This document shows positions 10,201 to 18,593 of a stretch of DNA of 64,000 nucleotides, in pieces. Made by a program: the position numbers and the translations under genes. Source of the DNA: Meandrina meandrites (lineage: Eukaryota > Cnidaria > Anthozoa > Scleractinia > Meandrinidae); NCBI GenBank assembly GCA_963693305.1, contig OY855905.1, positions 36,346,637 through 36,410,636 on the forward strand. The letters are read 5' to 3'. The notes under the pieces are model-generated. The model saw only the letters and a list, made by a program, of their open reading frames with translations, made no database searches and was not told where the DNA came from. Every line of letters begins with the position of its first letter. Position 1 is the first letter of the stretch.

Positions 10201-11820
10201 ACAAATATTTACGGAGAATGCCAGAATTGGCCAGAAAGGCCTTAACCATTGGGGGATCTGGAACCTAGTATGTTGCCATGGTAACCAAGTTGCCAAATTC
10301 ATATTGTGAAACACAACTAGCAGAGTGTTACTGCAAAGACTCAGAGACTTTCAATACAAATTGGCTGAGATATCACTTTCTTAGTATTTAATCAGAATTT
10401 GGTTGAGTGTATGACGTCACTACTTTGCTAATTTGCATATTTTAAAAACTTGAATATCTCTGGAAATAAAAGAGGTATTGGAAACAGTAAACGGCATTTT
10501 TCTTCTCATATAGAGTACTTGTTGAGAAAGAAAACATGCGAATTTCATCATAGTAGCACTTTAAGTAATATGGAAATCGCAAATAACCCAGTAAAACATG
10601 AAGTAATTATTAAACAATTCCTGCGTTCAAGGCCGGACATAAGCGGATTGCTTTCTTTTCCAAGTTTGGCTTTGCTGCTCCAGCGTTCCAGTATCAACTA
10701 TAACTATAAATGTGAGTATGATCCTTCGAAATTAAGGATTTAATATTTTATCACCAGCATGTGCCAATCCCGTACATTCAGTGTTAAAGGCCAATCCACA
10801 TTAACTCACATTCCAATACACCCCAGAAAATGAATGCAACGACCTCCCCAAAGATCTCCGCACCTGTCCTACCTTGAGAATTTTAAAAACTAAAAATCTT
10901 AAAGTCTTAACTGACCTAGATAAGATAAATGATAAATTTTTCTTTTTTATATTGTATTTATTTATTTATTTAATATTTTTCATCTAAGTACTGATCGCCG
11001 GTTTATACCAGTGTTTTCCTATTTGAATTTCGCTGATTGGTCTTTCAGTTTAAATAAAGCTTTTATAAAACACTGACCACGCAAGCAATATTGGCAATGT
11101 CTTCCTTATATTTCTATTAGCAGGATTGATTTATTACACGTGTTGAAGTTACGCTAATTCTTTTTCTAGGTTTATTGCGATATGACAGCAAACGCAGGTG
11201 GATGGACACTCATTGCTCGGTTTTCAAACGCAGATGCAAAAAACTGGATGAGAGATGATGCTTACTGGTGGTACGACACTCAGTCTTCACAGGGGTCCCC
11301 TACAAGCACGTCAAGCAACTATGACATGATATCGGAAGCGTTTTGGAAAGTTAAGGGAAGTGAGATTAAAATTACACGTAGCGACGATAGTTCACACACC
11401 GCCCTCCTCCGTACATATACTAACTGCTTAAGTAAAAACACGTTCAGGGGATTCATGTCCAGTTATGGCAGGTTCAGTTATCCCAACGTTTGGTCTAACA
11501 ATCAATGCCTTGGAAGCTGTCCAGTCTATTATGGAGGCTCGTATAGTTCCACTGAGGGCTTCAGTCAAGCGCAGTGTAATGGAAATATTCAGAGCAGCAA
11601 CCGCATTGGTTTCTGGTGTCAGTGGGATAGCGGTGATGGTTCGGTGATGATGATTGGAGGAGGAGGAAGTGAATGTAACCGAGCAGATCACGGTATCGGT
11701 ATCACTGAAAATAATAATGGAGGCTCGTTTGACGATATGGGAACAGGAGAGCATGATTTTGGAGATGAAGCCAACAATGTGCCCACTTCTTCTTACTCGC
11801 TGAATCTGTGGATTCGTTGA
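1044..11820 (+). CDS. Gene A: multidomain lectin (H-type lectin x2, C-type lectin, EGF x3, fibrinogen-related), 5' end outside window
   Basis: The gene has ten coding exons in the window: 1044-1211, 1504-1614, 1826-1942, 2263-2353, 2663-3037, 5249-5359, 6085-6195, 7308-7418, 7939-8030 and 11170-11820. All phases agree and the exons sum to 1938 nt, giving 645 residues and a stop. In order they encode two H-type lectin modules, a C-type lectin domain with WIGL and QPND, three EGF domains of 37 codons, and a fibrinogen-related domain opening VYCDM and ending SYSLNLWIR. Exon for exon it matches the 3' half of gene B, so the missing 5' part probably carries a signal peptide, four more H-type modules and a Kazal domain. 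No frameshift or stop was found, making this the only intact large lectin gene in the window. The product should be secreted; sugar specificity cannot be read from sequence. The two exons of the last domain are separated by a 3.1-kb intron loaded with mobile elements. Confidence 0.85.
1504..1614 (+). CDS. Gene A exon: H-type lectin linker beginning DWIAFEE
   Basis: This 37-codon exon (phase 0 to 0) begins with the conserved D-W-[IML]-A-F that closes one H-type lectin module and ends NYAFCE, which begins the next. The acceptor is AAAG rather than CAG. The donor is GTATGT. The gene B counterpart is 39702-39812. Confidence 0.85.
1826..1942 (+). CDS. Gene A exon: H-type lectin module 6, first part
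   Basis: This 39-codon exon (phase 0 to 0) begins [20 protein letters not shown] and ends ISAWVE. The donor GTCGGA is weak and is conserved in gene B. The same exon in gene B is the one interrupted by LINE-2, so this copy shows the uninterrupted target. Confidence 0.85.
2263..2353 (+). CDS. Gene A exon: H-type lectin module 6, second part
   Basis: This 91-nt exon enters in phase 0 and leaves in phase 1. It encodes [15 protein letters not shown] followed by [11 protein letters not shown]. It closes the H-type lectin array before the C-type lectin exon. Confidence 0.85.
2663..3037 (+). CDS. Gene A exon: C-type lectin domain
   Basis: One 375-nt exon (phase 1 to 1) carries the whole domain. It shows a [10 protein letters not shown] start, WIGLNDI, a QPND tripeptide region in the position of the EPN/QPD specificity motif, and [10 protein letters not shown] with paired cysteines. 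QPN sits between the mannose-type EPN and galactose-type QPD forms, so specificity is not predictable. The donor is taken at G|GTTGGA because the following EGF exon needs phase 1. If it is read through, the frame ends a few codons later at 3060. Confidence 0.85.
3243..3920. mobile_element. Inverted-repeat element, absent from gene B
   Basis: The gene B intron runs straight across this point (CTGGAAT joined to ATCAAATATTG near 44866), so about 680 bp were inserted in A. The left part is a hairpin (about 3250-3387) with arms built around GGTCTGTACGGGAGAATC. Near 3388 TATTATATGGCC faces GGCCATATGACAATA near 3905. No coding capacity is seen, and it looks like a nonautonomous DNA element or two nested ones. 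Confidence 0.6.
4444..4722 (-). mobile_element. tRNA-derived SINE
   Basis: Read on the minus strand the element starts with a tRNA-like head: an A-box-like TGGCCCAATGATAAG and a B-box-like GGGTTCGACACC. A body with CTTGGGCAAGACACATTACT and CCACCCAGGTGTGTAAATGG follows, blocks seen in many invertebrate SINEs. It is missing from the matching intron of gene B. The tRNA of origin is not identified. Confidence 0.65.
4868..5196. mobile_element. MITE-like element with GGTGCTTACCATTT termini
   Basis: ATGGGTGCTTACCATTT at the left faces AAATGGTAAGCACCCCAT at the right, about 17 bp of terminal inverted repeat around 330 bp. Related subterminal blocks recur inside. Gene B lacks it at the equivalent place. 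Confidence 0.65.
5249..5359 (+). CDS. Gene A exon: EGF domain 1
   Basis: A 37-codon symmetric exon (phase 1 to 1) encodes [16 protein letters not shown] and then a CICP segment, a standard six-cysteine EGF. The D-x-D-E-C start fits a calcium-binding EGF. Confidence 0.9.
6085..6195 (+). CDS. Gene A exon: EGF domain 2
   Basis: A 37-codon symmetric exon encodes [16 protein letters not shown], then [14 protein letters not shown]. Lys replaces the Glu seen in the gene B copy (EFDEC), which may weaken calcium binding at this domain. Confidence 0.9.
6653..7103. mobile_element. MITE-like insertion with nested palindromes, absent from gene B
   Basis: Gene B reads CTGAAATCTG at this point, while A has AAAT on both sides of 451 extra bases, fitting a 4-bp target duplication. 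The insert holds a perfect 21-bp inverted repeat (6651-6671 and 7007-7027), a perfect 28-bp palindrome (6704-6731) and a hairpin at 7034-7094. It contains no coding region. Confidence 0.65.
7308..7418 (+). CDS. Gene A exon: EGF domain 3
   Basis: A 37-codon symmetric exon encodes [16 protein letters not shown] and [14 protein letters not shown] with six cysteines. Acceptor TTAACAG, donor GTAGTA. Confidence 0.9.
7939..8030 (+). CDS. Gene A exon: start of fibrinogen-related domain
   Basis: This 92-nt exon (phase 1 to 0) encodes [20 protein letters not shown] and ends NTFQ. The S-C-K-x-x-x, then S-G-x-Y pattern is how fibrinogen-related and intelectin-like domains begin. The next exon continues directly with VYCDM. 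Confidence 0.88.
8957..9537. mobile_element. MITE-like element, 23-bp terminal inverted repeats
   Basis: The sequence 8957-8979 (AATAATACACATGCAAAAATT...) is the reverse complement of 9515-9537 with one mismatch. The interior has no coding capacity. It interrupts the orphan module in the gene A intron. Confidence 0.6.
9543..9702. repeat. Long palindromic foldback unit
   Basis: GTAATCACATGATTTTCTCG at the left faces CGAAATCATGTGATTAC at the right. Matching CAGCACTCGTAAATTTTTCA and TGAAAAATTTACTCGTGCTG lie further in. The whole 160 bp can fold into one imperfect hairpin. It abuts the preceding element. Confidence 0.65.
9752..10564. mobile_element. TTAA-bounded element with long imperfect inverted arms
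   Basis: It begins TTAAAGTGGTACTATGAT and ends ATCATAGTAGCACTTTAA. The two arms stay alignable for about 170 bp, sharing AAATGCCGTTTAC, TTATTTCCAGAGATAT and ATATGCAAATTAG. Removing it with one TTAA restores the module seen at 25821-26021. TTAA targets are typical of piggyBac-type transposition, but the base after TTAA does not match the usual piggyBac start. Confidence 0.65.
11170..11820 (+). CDS. Gene A terminal exon: fibrinogen-related domain
   Basis: This exon of 217 codons including the stop opens [18 protein letters not shown]. It then shows a repeated cysteine pattern, a glycine-rich [16 protein letters not shown] and a C-terminal [14 protein letters not shown] plus GGWTLI is typical of fibrinogen-related domains; the GGGG stretch recalls intelectins. 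There is no internal stop or shift. Confidence 0.9.
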   Translation, partial: VYCDMTANAGGWTLIARFSNADAKNWMRDDAYWWYDTQSSQGSPTSTSSNYDMISEAFWKVKGSEIKITRSDDSSHTALLRTYTNCLSKNTFRGFMSSYGRFSYPNVWSNNQCLGSCPVYYGGSYSSTEGFSQAQCNGNIQSSNRIGFWCQWDSGDGSVMMIGGGGSECNRADHGIGITENNNGGSFDDMGTGEHDFGDEANNVPTSSYSLNLWIR

Positions 11821-11967
11821 ACATAAGAACATAACTGTACTGGTAATTCATCATCAGTAACCGTTTCCTTTTTTTGTGGCTACGCGCTCATGCGACGTAG
11901 CCACCTTCTTAGAGAAATCGTAAAACCGTTAAAATTCTTTGCACAGAAGCCTGTGATGTATGTTGAC

Positions 11968-12093
11968 AGATACCCTGGGTACCAGAGGATTTTTCCCGCG
12001 TGCGGCAGAATACTTCGCTTTGACGGCAGAAGGCCACACCCATGAGCTGCGAAAACAGAAACCGCTCATGAAAAGCCTCTGGCACCCAGGGTA
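11968..12093. repeat. Short inverted-repeat element (TACCCTGGGTACCAGAGG)
   Basis: TACCCTGGGTACCAGAGG at the left faces CCTCTGGCACCCAGGGTA at the right, enclosing about 90 bp. The size and lack of coding sequence fit a small MITE. Confidence 0.55.
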
Positions 12094-13148
12094 GTTGACT
12101 GATCGTTTGTAACCTGTCAAGTAACAGCGAGTGCTAGATCAAAGGTAGAAAATTTTGTTCTTTTTTGAAAAGTCGTTACGCTCGGTCCTGCTCGTAATGT
12201 ACTGTGGAAATAATGTTAAAAAAATTTAAGTGAAATTGTCTCTTTTAAAGTGATATTATTTTATTTTATAAGTGGGGAAAGTTTTGCTTTAGAAAGGTCA
12301 AATTGTTTACCTACACTGTACTTGAGGTCAGTTATTCGGCCATCCCTGCAGTGTAGTTTCTGGTCATTTCTATAAAGTTGTAATGCTTTTTACTGCTTTT
12401 TATTATTTTATTATTCCTAGGCGTTCAGAATGCTGATAGGCTTCTAAGGGCAGTTTTACTTTGTTGTTTTTATTCCGTTTGGGCGCAATCTGCTGAGGTT
12501 GTCATTGTATTGCTGTCTGCTTGCAGAATTCAGAATTGCAACATTACTTTATTGCAGATGTGAAGGGAGTGTGCAAATGTTTTTCTCGCCTGGCGTAAAA
12601 GAACGTCCGGTGGTATTCACTTATAATTGTAAGACGCAATTTATGTTAGACAATATTTTTGACAGAACTTTGTCAATGCTTTCAAACAAGATGTATTTCC
12701 GTCAACATAAGCCAGTGGGTTTATTAATGAGTTTCCAGCACTGGAAACGTTTTCAAGTGACACGTGCTGCTACATTTTTTTTAAAAGTGGCAAAAGTATT
12801 CTGCCAGTTTAGGAAGGACATACCGTACCCGAAGTGTCGGTTTATACGGTGCGACATTTGCATGCGGTTATTTAACCGATATAAGCAGCAGCCAGTTTAC
12901 CAGTAAAGATATTACATGTAACATGCGCTGGATAGAATGAAACAAATTTTTCGAGAATCAAGCAAGTCACTGCATTGCTATTGATTAAATACAATGAGAT
13001 AATTTTTAGATTTTTCATACCCTTTTAACATGGTGTATTTGAAACCAAAAGAGAACTGTTACTTCAAGAATCTTTGTAGTGTTAGGCGTTTTTTGATATA
13101 GCATTTCATTAACTAAAATAATTAATAGTAATAGTTGCCACCTTAAAC

Positions 13149-13154
13149 AATAAA
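13149..13154 (+). terminator. Polyadenylation signal AATAAA, gene A
   Basis: AATAAA sits in AACAATAAAAATTGTGATTACGG. The same block is conserved at 53543-53548 downstream of gene B, which supports its use as the poly(A) signal of this gene family. Confidence 0.5.
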
Positions 13155-13559
13155 AATTGTGATTACGGGAAATGAAAGTGAATTATTTCGTTTTTCCTTA
13201 AAACATTAACCATCCAGCGTTTGCTGTTCGTGTTCCGCTCACAGAAAAACGCACAATACACCGCCATACAACTACACATGTGCTAGAGTACTCCCCCTGT
13301 GGTCTCTACCTTACATGCATCTAAGTGAAAAAGAACTAATTTGCATAGACCTTTTTTATTGCAATGACGAATGGCAGGCTTCTCCGTCACTGTCTACCTG
13401 ATCGTTTAGAAATGCGTATAATAAAATCGCGTCTCACAGTACGGTCGTTTAAACAAATAGATGTTCATAACTTCAATACTCGATACAAATATAACCTATT
13501 CCTTGCTGAAAAACTATCAAACAAACAAATAAATATCAAATATATCTGACATTCTTAAT

Positions 13560-13920
13560 TATAACGCAGACCAAAATATATAAGGAATTGCTCTATTTAC
13601 TGATTTTGAAAAATCTTTTGACAGTTTAGAAATGGAGTACTTATTCAGAGTTCTTAATACTTTCCATTTTTGATCCGATTATAAAACCAAACTTTAAAGT
13701 CAAAACTTTATTTGCGAATATTTCAGTCTAGTTATACTATAAATAACGGATTCTCTTCTGATCCATTTATTCTAAAAAGAGGACTAAGACAATGTTGTCT
13801 TTTTTCAGGCTTACCCTTCAATTGGCTGCTGAATTACTGTTACGTGCAGGAGCTAGTGACGATATAAAAGGAGCTCAGGTCTCTAACAAAGTAGATAAAG
13901 TTGTTTTGCAAAGATGAAAA
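13560..13920 (+). pseudogene. Relic of an L1-like reverse transcriptase
   Basis: Translation in shifting frames gives TDFEKSFDSLEMEYL, then KRGLRQCC-like and DDIKGAQVSNKVDKV fragments. These match the order of the fingers/palm segments of the L1-like elements elsewhere in the window. It has many stops and shifts, so it is an old, dead fragment. Confidence 0.55.
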
Positions 13921-16439
13921 TTCGTTTGGGAAGCTGGTGTGGGCTAAAACCTAACTGTCACTGAAAATGGAAACTGTAGTGGGCTAAAACCTAACCAAGT
14001 AACACTGAGGCAATGTGGTTTGGAAAAAATGTAAACAAGACTGACTAGGAGTGTCATTCTCCTACAATCTGAATCTGAAGTTACAGTGGATAAGTGCTAA
14101 CAAAACAAACTATGCAATAGTGATTTTTCAGGTGGATAGCGCTATTCACCCCTTGAACAACTGGGCCGTGAAGTTTACAAAGCTGTTCTCTACGCTTATA
14201 ACTATTTTTATATGAACAAAGTTTCCTGTTAGGCCTGCTTTGTTTTTAAGATAAAATCCATTGAAAATAGCATAGAAGGCCAGAGAAGTTTCCGTGGCTT
14301 TCGTTCGAGAAACGGGTCCAAGCTCCCGAACTTAGTCCCGAGGGAGCAACAAAGAAGTACAAGTACGAAGTCTGGTCCTAGGCGAAGACGCGGGGAGCCC
14401 CGGGAGGGTTTTGATAATAAAAAAAAAAGAGACTGCGCGAACGACCTTTAGTCCACTCCAAAACATCAGGAAATTGATTTTTTTGGTCAGCCGAGCCGGA
14501 ACTGATCCATTTCTGGCGCAGCGGACACGACGATAAACAAGTGATGAAAACGGCGGGAAAGTACTTGCGACTTCATTCAGGGTGGTCAGTTACAACACCC
14601 TATTAATTAACCCTACCGTCCCTCCGTACCTACTCCATTGTAACTACCAATAATCAAGTCGTTTTAAAGGCCGAAAAGATATTTTCGTGAATAGTTGCAT
14701 CCCTAAGCTGGCGATATATATGTACAGAGCTCAGTATTTTCAGAACCTGTTAACTTCCGGGTTTTCGAAGTCAGTTAAATTGATGTTATGACGCTTTAAC
14801 ATGACAAAACTAACAACAAAGACTTGACTGACCACAAGTGATTGGCAGGGTTGCAATAGGGTGGTTTATTTTGCACATTATACGAGCCTGACGTATTTGA
14901 ATTGTTGAAGCAAGATTGAAAGACTAATTTTTTTGCAGACATGAAAAAAAATTGTCTGCGGGAAGATGACACCGGAAAAAAATGTTTTCACAGACAACGA
15001 TACAGAAAAAAAATTGTTTGTCTTGGAAAAATTTTCATCCCCTAATGGTCCGCTCCATAGATAGACAAGATACAGCCGCTTATTCAGTATTCTAAATATC
15101 CTAAATCCCATCAAAATAAGCCAAAATATATATATATTTTTTTTCAATTCCTTTGCAACTTATGCATTACTGCTCAACCAAGATTTCAATTTCCTTCAAC
15201 GTTTCGACACAGGAGAGCAAAGAAAGCATTGCGTGCAGAATGTAATTTCATTAAGCGAAATATTTTCATGTCTATTAAACACTGCAAGTAGTTGAAGGAA
15301 AGAGTTTTGTTTTCATGATTGACTGAGAACAGCTTTCAAATAGTCAATACATGGAAATAACCATCAGATCAGAATTGAATAACTATTAAAGCGAGTTTTC
15401 ATTCTGTCTTAGCTGCTTTTTGGTAGGTTTCAATATTTATGCAAATTTCGCGCGAAATGTAATTTGATTACACTGTCTTGTTTTCAAGCTCTAGATTGAA
15501 CCTTGAATGGTGAAAACAAAACTCTTTTTAATGAAAGTTGCATTCTGTGAATGAAATCCTGCTTCAGTTGAATTGAACAATCAATTGCTGACTACAATCT
15601 TATTTAATTTTCCATTTTTTTCAAAGTTATTTTTTGTTTATGAACACAAATGTCACTTCCGGATTTTTTTTCATCAAAAGATGTCGATTTCACGTTGCGT
15701 TTCCCAGGGATTATAAAAAAAAGATGCAGCTGGAAGAGGAACATTTTCAGTGGCTTCACACTTGAAAACGAGGATTCATATTATTTTGCATTGTAAAACA
15801 TTTATTCCAATTAGATACGTGCAGAAGTCCATAACTATGGACTTCTGATACGTGACAATTTCTTTTACAAGTGCGTGTCGTGCTCGAGCTCCGTTCGACC
15901 GTACGATCACCGCACCAAGCCCGCAATGAGGCGGGCTATTGTTTAAGCACAATTACACCAAACGATTATCGATCCCGAACCATTCCCTTGGGATTGCTAA
16001 CAGCCTTTTCTACTACATAGAGTCTAATGCGCATGCGCACTAGACTCAAAAATGGTGAAATATGGTACAGTTTTGTATGATTAAATCAAATTTTAACCAG
16101 TCAATATATGTTGACATAGGAAACTGAAAATGTTGACACGTAGGCATTGTCTCGAACCCAAAACAGACGAGGTGCAGATTTAGAAGAACGAATGAAAATA
16201 AAACTTAGAATCGGTACACCTGAGGTCTAGCTTCTTTGTGCCACGAGGCACAAAGAAGCTAGGTAACAGGTAAAATTACATATATGAGGCGACTGCACCC
16301 AACAACGGCCGCTAAATGGAATGGAATAAAAATATTCTGATTAAAACTGATCAGTAAAAGATAAGGAGGATAAAATGTCTGCATGTTAAAAATAGGATGC
16401 AAATAAAAAACAGCTTCAGCATATCTATTTAAGGTTTGC
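13921..16439. other. Intergenic stretch without genes
   Basis: No coding region is supported here. It holds a short TA run near 15128, a 26-bp palindrome at about 15823-15848 (CAGAAGTCCATA, 2-bp centre, TATGGACTTCTG), a near-palindrome around GCGCATGCGC at about 16019-16047 and a perfect hairpin at 16227-16262. Confidence 0.5.
16227..16262. repeat. Perfect 16-bp-arm hairpin
   Basis: CTAGCTTCTTTGTGCC and GGCACAAAGAAGCTAG face each other across the four bases ACGA. No flanking gene explains it; it may be the remains of an inverted-repeat element. Confidence 0.6.
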
Positions 16440-16800
16440 ATAACTTTCATTGACACATTGTTAAGTTCTGGCAAAAATCCACCATATCAAAGAAAGCATG
16501 TAGGTGATCAGGCGACACGTACACTATCAACCCCGTCGTTAGTTTTGCTCTAATAAAAACATGACAATATTTCTAAAATTAAAAAAAATATATGCCAAGG
16601 CCCATTTCCTGCCTAGTCAGTTCCACGTGATTAAGCTGATCAAATTCTATATTCTTGGGACTCGCATTAAATTTAACGCTGCATTACTTGAAAAAACGTT
16701 TGGTGGTTTTTCTTGATGTGACATTGATAGAATTGTAGATTCTCCCAAACTTTTTTTCGAAAAGAAAAAAGGAGAACCTATACTTGAAAGTTGTGGTAAA
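16440..16800 (+). promoter_or_regulatory. Orphan copy of the lectin-gene 5' flank
   Basis: It shares ordered blocks with the region upstream of gene B, such as CTGGCAAAAATCCAC and AAGCTGATCAAATTC. It also shares GTAGATTCTCCCAA and AGGAGAAC with the region upstream of gene D. No signal-peptide exon follows. It looks like the upstream flank of a lost copy, or an upstream part of gene C. Promoter function is not shown. Confidence 0.35.
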
Positions 16801-17230
16801 TTTAAGCCCTCACATTGGTCGTTACGAACCCTCGTTCGGGTGAACCAAAAATCCTTAAAGACTCGAAAAAAATAAATGATCTGGTCAAGCAGATAAGTAC
16901 ATGAAAGTCTTGCAAAACACAAGGAATAAGCGAAATCTATTTTTCAAGCCAGATCGACCAGACCGCTTTAAAATGGAATGCAAATGATTATACCCCCCAC
17001 GAGGCTTAGACAAGATCAGTGTGTTCTGATAGAAACAGAGGGAATGTAGGCGAAGTTTTCGTTTCAAAAAAGTGTTTTAGGAACACCGGCTGTTTTAGAA
17101 GGTGTTTAACGAAAATTGTCCGCCATTCCGTTCTGTTTGCCCGAGTCTTGTCTGAGTCATGACGTCACTCGCGCGCTTTGCTATTGTTACCTTGGTTTCT
17201 AACAATCTACGAGATATTTAATCCATCTTA

Positions 17231-17490
17231 TTATTCCACTATTGCGCCATTTTACCATATAAGGGAAAAAGAACGCGCAAAATATGCCACGTTATTACAC
17301 TGTAGAACAGGGCAAAAATATGGACTGAAAGCGGAGCGACAAAATGGCTGAACCAAACTTTAGTTTTTAGTGGAATAATAAATCCCTTATTCGATGGTTT
17401 AACATATAATACGTGCGGACATTTTGCTCATTCCTCGTATTTTTCGCAAAATACCCGCGCGTATTATATGTTAAACCATCGAATAAGGTG
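17231..17490. mobile_element. Dispersed repeat with terminal hairpin, copy 1
   Basis: The block from ATTATTCCACTATTGCGCCA to AATCCCTTATTCG recurs at about 46908-47075 with few differences. Its right end here is a perfect 28-bp inverted repeat (17386-17413 and 17460-17487) around TTCGATGGTTTAACATATAA. Confidence 0.6.
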
Positions 17491-17645
17491 TATTTAATAT
17501 CTTGTCTTTTACCAATATTTCAAAATCCTTTCCCCGTAGCCCCGTATTCATTATTTATTAATGTGTCATTTTGGAGAAAATACAAGCCTTGAAAAGAGTG
17601 GGCTGTGTTTGCCATTAGATAGCGGAAGTTTTGAAGTTAGAGATA

Positions 17646-17873
17646 ATTTAGAGAGCTTAAGCACAGGCGTTTTTGAGCCACGGACGGCAGCCGGAAATGG
17701 AACCCTCTCGTCTTTAGCGCTTATTGCCAGCTTTTTGTTCATAAATTCAAATTGAAAGTGCTAAAATGAAAGCTTTCTAACTTATTTTTGGAGGTAAAAG
17801 TTCGCCAAAACCTTAAACATTAACCTTCCGGTTGCCGTCCGTGGCTCAAAAACGTCTGTGCTTAAGCTCTCTA
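17646..17873. mobile_element. MITE-like element with about 45-bp terminal inverted repeats
   Basis: GAGAGCTTAAGCACAGGCG...GCCACGGACGGCAGCCGGAA at the left is mirrored at the right by TTCCGGTTGCCGTCCGTGGC...CTTAAGCTCTC. It lies about 350 bp upstream of the gene C start codon. Confidence 0.65.
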
Positions 17874-18224
17874 TAATATAACTCTATATAATAAAATAAG
17901 AACGGTGGTGCATTATTTGAAACCACGAAAACATATTTTACATCGGTTTCGAACAATTCAAGTCATTTAATACATCTTGCTATCTTGTCTACTGCGAAAA
18001 CTTCAAAATTCTTCCATCTTACCGGTATCCGGTATTATTTTATAATTTTAAAGAAATTATAACTGGGATAATAAAGACTGGGTTATGTTTCTTCGTTAAT
18101 AGTAGTTACGTAAACGTCAATAAATTGATAGACATTTCTTTAGAAACCTAGCAGTTAAAAATTAATGTTAGGGTTGAAAGCATCTCTATGACAAAGTAGT
18201 AACAGTTCAGCCGTCTTGTTGACC

Positions 18225-18593
18225 ATGAACGTATTCGTGCTTTTATCAGCGAGTAGTTTTATCTACTTTACTTATAATATTTTAGATCAAGGCTTCTGCG
18301 AAGCCACTCAGCTGGCTGGTCTTCAACGCGATCCGGACAAAAGGTTCGGATATGCACAATTCATAGAACACTTTGATCACGTTCTAGATGTTCCAAAACT
18401 TGAAGGAGTTGCTGTTCAAACCGGAAGACACTGCCTTCTGCGATGCGTAAAGAACGATCAGTGTTTTTCCACAAATGTTGGAGCTTTTTACCTTCCAACC
18501 GGAAATATATCGCGTGAGTTGCTGCCCACTGACAAGTACAATGCATCCGAGAAGTTTAAAGCGAATCATACTTTCCATCATTACAGCATTATG
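18225..18593 (+). CDS. Gene C exon 1: signal peptide and PAN/apple-like domain
   Basis: This exon is 123 codons from the first ATG to the donor ATG|GTGAGT. Residues 1-20 are hydrophobic and fit a signal peptide. The rest resembles a PAN/apple module, with HCLLRCVKNDQCF and the tail KFKANHTFHHYSIM. The frame stays open past the donor to 18758, which is probably intron. Upstream in-frame TTG codons are not credible starts in a eukaryote. Confidence 0.7.

Larger units (their letters stand above)
8889..10640 (+). pseudogene. Broken copy of an orphan exon-like module, interrupted by two elements
   Basis: Similarity to 25821-26021 begins exactly after a TTTCAG acceptor. It starts with the same ATATGTCCAGGATTGAACGC, reaches a stop at about 8943, resumes at 9719 (AAAGTTCACCAAAACACAC), and resumes again after 10564. 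The gaps are inverted-repeat elements. The module sits in the long intron of gene A and is not needed for the gene A frame. Function unknown. Confidence 0.5.
11821..13170 (+). other. Presumed 3' untranslated region of gene A
   Basis: The stretch after the gene A stop is alignable in blocks with sequence downstream of gene B (53461-53580 and 57640-57810). It includes a small hairpin at about 11876-11905 and an inverted-repeat unit at 11968-12093. A 135-codon open frame at 12499-12906 has no ATG at its beginning and no recognisable domain. UTR status is inferred from the shared AATAAA region. Confidence 0.45.

Noticed and set aside
12499..12906. 135-codon open frame after gene A
   Set aside because: It begins at a TTG, has no signal or domain, and lies in the presumed 3' untranslated region.
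16647..16922. 91-codon minus-strand frame, considered as a retroelement or polymerase fragment
   Set aside because: No motif stood up, and part of the stretch aligns with noncoding flanks of genes B and D.
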